Positions 6,403 through 9,461 of a stretch of 9,461 bases of DNA are shown piece by piece. Location of the stretch: assembly GCA_030638455.1 (NCBI GenBank), contig DAOWEP010000189.1, positions 1 through 9,461 of the forward strand, in the 5' to 3' direction. The position numbers and the translations under genes are program-made. The DNA is from Gammaproteobacteria bacterium. GTDB taxonomy: Bacteria; Pseudomonadota; Gammaproteobacteria; DAOWEP01. The number at the start of each line of letters is the position of its first letter. The stretch's first letter is position 1. The notes under the pieces are model-generated. The model was not told where the DNA came from, ran no database searches, and worked only from the letters and a program-made list of their open reading frames with translations.

Positions 6403-7353
6403 TTAGTAAATCACCTGATTCTCGCCCTTGCTTTTTGCCTTCGAGAGTTTCTGGTCTGCGCATTTTAGTATCATATCCACTTTCATTGGTACCTCATTGT
6501 TAGATCGACTGCAAATGCCCATAGATGCAGTTACAGGAATTTCTCCCGCTGATGTATGGATGGCTTGCGTGGTGATACTCATTTGAATACGTTTGAAAAT
6601 TGCATGTTTGAGTTTATCCTGGTCCGTGTAGTGCATTATTATGGCAAATTCATTGCCCCCAATACGCGCAATAATATCGGTGGGTCGTATGGCGCTTCGT
6701 AAGCGTTTCGAAAAACTGACCAGAATTTCATTACCAACTGAATGACTATGGGTGTCATTAATTTTTTTGAAGTGGTCAATATCTATGACAGCGCAGCATG
6801 TAGCACCTCCACGGTGGGTAGTTTCATCCAGTGATGCCCCCAGGTGATTTTGGAAATAACGGAGATTGCCAAGACCGGTTAGTGGGTCAGTATATGAGAG
6901 TTCTTTCAGCTCTTTGTTATGTCTGGAGAGTTTGGCGCCTGTTTGAAACAAGTTGTTTTGAAGGGCAGAAATTCGGCCAGCAGCATATACGCGCGATGCC
7001 AGCTCACGAGGCTCAGGCAATTTCGTAAAATAATCATCTGCGCCTCTTTCAAATGCCTCCACCAGTGGATCGACTCCTGCATTTTCACTGAAAAGGATTA
7101 CAGATGTGTAACGGTTTAGGCTTTCATCCTGTTGCCTGATTTGATCTGTTAGTTCAAGGCCGTCCATTCCAGGCATTATGCTGTCTGCCAGCACAATATC
7201 GGCATGGCGTTCATTCAGGGTTTCCAGGGCCTGCTGAGCGTTGGTAGTAACCCGAATATCATCATAGCCGTTTTCTTCAAGCGCAGCCTTGACCATCGTA
7301 TTTCCTGATTGCATGTGATCCACAATAATCAGGGAAAAATTATTTTTGTCCAA
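6403..7353 (-). CDS. REC-GGDEF response regulator with degenerate active site (GGNEF) and intact I-site
   Basis: This 316-residue cytoplasmic protein has a receiver domain (about 6-120) with phospho-acceptor D57 in VLADSIMPGMDG, S89 and K111. Only one acidic-pocket aspartate (D12) is clear, followed by H13. A helical linker (120-150) leads to a GGDEF domain (153-316). Numbering against PleD aligns without gaps from DIDHFKKIND (191-200) to the signature. Metal ligand D191, K196 and guanine-binding N199 are kept. However, D344 is N208 (VGNEI), the signature is GGNEF (N234 for E370), and the phosphate-binding R446 is E311 (KGEN). The RxxD inhibitory site R223-D226, five residues before the signature, is intact. 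Cyclase activity is therefore unlikely and c-di-GMP binding plausible. The start is TTG, supported by AAGGAG 7 bases upstream. Confidence 0.9.
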   Translation of the reverse strand: MDKNNFSLIIVDHMQSGNTMVKAALEENGYDDIRVTTNAQQALETLNERHADIVLADSIMPGMDGLELTDQIRQQDESLNRYTSVILFSENAGVDPLVEAFERGADDYFTKLPEPRELASRVYAAGRISALQNNLFQTGAKLSRHNKELKELSYTDPLTGLGNLRYFQNHLGASLDETTHRGGATCCAVIDIDHFKKINDTHSHSVGNEILVSFSKRLRSAIRPTDIIARIGGNEFAIIMHYTDQDKLKHAIFKRIQMSITTQAIHTSAGEIPVTASMGICSRSNNEVPMKVDMILKCADQKLSKAKSKGENQVIY

Positions 7354-7367
7354 GGTGTTCTCCTTTT
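7354..7367 (-). promoter_or_regulatory. Strong Shine-Dalgarno sequence fixing a TTG start
   Basis: On the minus strand AAAAGGAGAACACC lies directly before TTG at 7353-7351. The AAGGAG core and its spacing are near ideal, and no in-frame ATG exists close by. The protein then begins with DKNNFSLIIVD, the usual first strand of a receiver domain, so TTG is the start. Confidence 0.85.
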
Positions 7368-7384
7368 GATTGGATTAATATCCT

Positions 7385-7400
7385 GAGTGCTTTACACGAA
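7385..7400 (+). repeat. Left terminal inverted repeat of the MITE
   Basis: GAGTGCTTTACACGAA pairs with 7610-7625 with one mismatch (T7388 against the base opposite G7622). The duplicated target ATCCT precedes it. Confidence 0.8.
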
Positions 7401-7609
7401 AGTCTTTTCTCCCAATACGGCGTTCACCCACAAGGGGTACCGAGAAAAATTAGCTCATACCCAAAGGGCGCCGAGAAATGCGGGGTCAAGAAACGACAAA
7501 CTGTGTGTAATACGCTCTCGCCCTTCCTTGGGCTTCGCGTTATAAGGATATCCCTGCCCGAAACTGTGCTTTTTCGCTGATTTTTGCCTTGTCTCGAAAG
7601 AAAGTCCAA

Positions 7610-7625
7610 TTCGTGTAAAGCGCTC
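7610..7625 (-). repeat. Right terminal inverted repeat of the MITE
   Basis: TTCGTGTAAAGCGCTC is the inverted copy of 7385-7400 and is followed by the duplicated target ATCCT. The similarity continues weakly inward (GACTTTCTTT against AGTCTTTTCT on the other arm). Confidence 0.8.
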
Positions 7626-7668
7626 ATCCTGTTTAAATAATAGCCCATAAATCTATTCAGGCCAGTAT

Positions 7669-8298
7669 TTATGCGATAGGAGATTTCCACTGGTCCCAGT
7701 CATTTACTATTGAACAGAATATTTCGGCTGTTTTCTCGGCATCATAGAGTGCGGAATGTGCTGCATCAGTGTCCCATGAGAGCCCGGCTATTTTTGCAGA
7801 TTTGGCCAGTACTGTTTGTCCATATGCCAGCCCGCATAGCGTTACTGTATCGAATGTGCTGAAAGGATGGAATGGGTTGCGCTTGATTTCCGTTCTTTCT
7901 ACAGCTGCATTTACAAAGCTGAGGTCGAAAGCCGCATTATGACCGACCAGAATTGCCCGGGTGCAATTATTTTTCTTTATCGCATGGCGAATACCACGGA
8001 AGATATCCTGTAGCGCCTCTTTTTCTGGCCGAGCAATACGAAAAGGATGGTAAGGGTCGATGCCCGTAAAGGCCAGTGCCTCTGGTTCCAGGTTGGCACC
8101 TTCAAAAGGCTTGATATGTGCACTATGGGTTTCTTCTATTTCCAGCCGATTATCCCGGTTAAATTTTGGAATAATAGCTGCAATCTCCAGTAACGCATCG
8201 GTTTTTGGGTTAAATCCGGCGGTTTCCACGTCAACCACTACCGGGAGGTATGATCGAAAACGTCTTGCCATCATGGTGTTAGGATTTTCTTGACTCAT
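7669..8298 (-). CDS. rnt: Ribonuclease T
   Basis: This 209-residue DEDDh 3'-5' exonuclease trims the 3' ends of tRNA and other stable RNAs, including CCA-end turnover and 5S/23S rRNA maturation, and acts as a dimer. Catalytic residues are D23 and E25 (VVVDVETAGFN), D125 (GHNAAFDLSF), and H181 and D186 (AHSALYDAEKT). EPEALAFTGIDP (71-82) and KRNPFHPFSTFDT (139-151) are strongly RNase T-like and separate it from the DnaQ and oligoribonuclease families. Length is usual. The first ATG gives about 12 residues before RFRSYLPVV, as in E. coli; two adjacent ATG codons at residues 9-10 are alternatives, and none has a clear Shine-Dalgarno sequence. It lies downstream of pyrC on the same strand, a gammaproteobacterial arrangement. 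A possible own promoter is at 8344-8371. Confidence 0.96.
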   Translation of the reverse strand: MSQENPNTMMARRFRSYLPVVVDVETAGFNPKTDALLEIAAIIPKFNRDNRLEIEETHSAHIKPFEGANLEPEALAFTGIDPYHPFRIARPEKEALQDIFRGIRHAIKKNNCTRAILVGHNAAFDLSFVNAAVERTEIKRNPFHPFSTFDTVTLCGLAYGQTVLAKSAKIAGLSWDTDAAHSALYDAEKTAEIFCSIVNDWDQWKSPIA

Positions 8299-8343
8299 TT
8301 AGGTTGAATAGCGAATACAGTTATGGATGACGATGTAACAATT

Positions 8344-8371
8344 ATTCTATCACTTTATGCAATTTATGCAG
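8344..8371 (-). promoter_or_regulatory. Possible sigma70 promoter for rnt
   Basis: On the minus strand CTGCAT (8371-8366) and TAGAAT (8349-8344, five of six consensus bases) are 16 bases apart. Transcription would start near 8337, about 39 bases before the rnt ATG. The 208-base gap after pyrC, with no obvious terminator, leaves room for both read-through and a separate promoter. The -35 match is weak. Confidence 0.35.
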
Positions 8372-8506
8372 AATTAATATAGTTACTGTTTATTGGTTTC
8401 TGATAATACATGACAGGTAATCGAATGCGATTTTATCAATCTATTATTTGGTGTTGGTGGTTACTCTGCATTAATGGGGTGCATGGATAGAATAGGAGAA
8501 TAGTGC

Positions 8507-9461
8507 TTAATAGCTTAATTGCCAGTGGATTTCTTCACCTGCCCGTAATGGAATAAGAGTATCGTTACCCAGGTTATAGCTTTCAGGCACCGACCAACTA
8601 TTTTTCTTCAGTGTTATTTTGTCTGTATTTCTGGATAGATTATAAAAGTCTGGCCCATAGAAACTTGCAAAGGCCTCCAGTTTATTCAGCGCATTTTCGT
8701 TGTCAAAGGCCTCTGCATAGAGTTCTAATGCCGCATGTGCACTATATATCCCTGCACATCCACAGGAGGATTCCTTGGATGATTTTGTATGGGGTGCGCT
8801 GTCCGTGCCAAGGAAAAATTTTGGATTTCCGCTTGTGGCTGCTTTTATCAAAGCTTGTCTGTGTGTTTCTCTTTTTAACACAGGCAGGCAGTAGTGGTGT
8901 GGCCGAATGCCGCCCTGGAAAATTGAATTACGATTCATCAATAAATGATGGGGTGTAATGGTTGCGGCAATGTTACTGCTTGCAGAGCTTACAAAATCAA
9001 CGGCCTCTTTTGTAGTGATGTGTTCAAAAACTATTTTCAATTCTGGTATATCATTTATTAATGGGCTTAGTTGCTGGTCTATAAATACCGTTTCCCTGTC
9101 AAAGACATCCACCTCCGGATTTGTCACTTCTCCGTGTACCAGTAATGGCATCTTTGCTTCTGCCATGGTATGAAGTGCAGGATAAATATTTTTTAGCTGA
9201 GTTACTCCGGCATCTGAGTGTGTAGTAGCACCCGCTGGATAAAGCTTGGCAGCAACTACGTGGCCAGACAGCTTGGCACGAGCGATTTCATCGGGAGATG
9301 TCTGGTCCGTTAAATACAGGGTCATTAAAGGAGTGAAATCTGAACCTGTTGGTAAGGCAGCCAGTATCTGTTCCCGGTAGGCCAATGCCTGGACAGCGGT
9401 AGTCACCGGCGGTTTAAGGTTTGGCATAATGATGGCCCGTTGGAACTGCCTTGCAGTATGA
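8507..9461 (-). CDS. pyrC: Dihydroorotase, class II (cut by right edge, N-terminus missing)
   Basis: PyrC closes N-carbamoyl-aspartate to dihydroorotate, the third step of pyrimidine synthesis. The reading frame stays open through the window edge: upstream of MPNLKPPVTT the codons give HTARQFQRAII, matching the family's sequence before MPNL. The Met at 9427 is therefore internal. Compared with E. coli PyrC (348 residues), about 31 N-terminal residues are outside, including the HxH metal pair. Numbering from that Met, visible ligands are the carboxylated lysine K61 (AAKLYPA), H98 (LLVHGEV), H136 (FEHITTK) and D209 (GTDSAPH). ATITPHHLLMNRN and KESSCGCAG are typical of the E. coli-like class. 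The gene ends normally at 8507, 208 bases before rnt on the same strand. Confidence 0.96.
   Translation of the reverse strand, partial: HTARQFQRAIIMPNLKPPVTTAVQALAYREQILAALPTGSDFTPLMTLYLTDQTSPDEIARAKLSGHVVAAKLYPAGATTHSDAGVTQLKNIYPALHTMAEAKMPLLVHGEVTNPEVDVFDRETVFIDQQLSPLINDIPELKIVFEHITTKEAVDFVSSASSNIAATITPHHLLMNRNSIFQGGIRPHHYCLPVLKRETHRQALIKAATSGNPKFFLGTDSAPHTKSSKESSCGCAGIYSAHAALELYAEAFDNENALNKLEAFASFYGPDFYNLSRNTDKITLKKNSWSVPESYNLGNDTLIPLRAGEEIHWQLSY

Larger units (their letters stand above)
7385..7625. mobile_element. MITE-like element with 16-bp terminal inverted repeats and 5-bp target duplication
   Basis: The ends GAGTGCTTTACACGAA (7385-7400) and TTCGTGTAAAGCGCTC (7610-7625) are inverted copies matching at 15 of 16 positions. 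The pentamer ATCCT stands immediately outside both ends (7380-7384 and 7626-7630), as a target-site duplication would. The element is 241 bp and encodes no recognisable transposase, so it would need one in trans. Inside, two degenerate direct repeats occur at 7426-7447 and 7459-7478 (shared ACCCA, AGGG, CCGAGAAA), plus a GCCC/GGGC hairpin near 7515-7530. It occupies most of the 315-base space between rnt and the GGDEF gene, leaving 31 bases before the latter's start. The transposon family cannot be named from the ends. Confidence 0.8.

Noticed and set aside
8507..9427. Complete 306-residue dihydroorotase starting at the Met at 9427
   Set aside because: The frame continues to the window edge and the extra codons match the family's sequence before MPNL, so the gene is truncated by the edge rather than short.
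1..9461. CRISPR array, tRNA or rRNA genes
   Set aside because: No regularly spaced identical repeats with unique spacers, no tRNA T-loop/acceptor pattern and no rRNA-like stretch were seen on either strand.

Overview
The window looks like a chromosomal segment of a gammaproteobacterium with a moderate to low G+C content. This rests on recognisable housekeeping proteins: an RNase T that tracks the Escherichia coli enzyme closely, a class II (PyrC-type) dihydroorotase, a CGFS monothiol glutaredoxin and an argD-argF pair. From memory, argF, a monothiol glutaredoxin gene, rnt and pyrC also lie close together in Pseudomonas aeruginosa. The window therefore probably shows an old conserved neighbourhood with lineage-specific genes inserted into it. 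No species can be named from the sequence alone.

Layout. At 1-1699 (minus) argD is followed by argF, which runs off the left edge. Both serve arginine biosynthesis. The argD leader (1700-1940) holds two perfect terminator-like hairpins and a short run of AT-rich tandem repeats. At 1991-2587 (minus) is a membrane protein of the Urate_ox_N/PuuD type without a cytochrome c domain; it has a good sigma70-like promoter at 2672-2699. After a 346-base divergent intergenic region, the plus strand carries a BON-domain lipoprotein (2934-3269) and, 30 bases on, an asparagine-synthetase-like amidotransferase (3300-5084). The amidotransferase best fits the enzyme that makes the osmoprotectant N-acetylglutaminylglutamine amide. 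A 288-base gap follows, then grxD (5373-5705). A bidirectional terminator separates grxD from the convergent minus-strand genes.

The right part is all on the minus strand, read from right to left: pyrC (cut by the right edge), rnt, a 241-bp MITE-like element, a REC-GGDEF response regulator with a TTG start, and a b-type cytochrome of the cytochrome b561 family.

The most interesting finding is the GGDEF protein. Its sequence shows three non-conservative changes at positions that in PleD bind the guanine base (D344 to N), the metal (E370 to N, giving GGNEF) and the phosphates (R446 to E). Its RxxD inhibitory site is intact. This is the pattern expected of a c-di-GMP receptor rather than a cyclase. 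The second is the MITE, with 16-bp terminal inverted repeats (15 of 16 matching) and a perfect 5-bp target duplication, inserted just upstream of that same gene. The third is the amidotransferase standing next to a BON lipoprotein without its usual acetyltransferase and peptidase partners.
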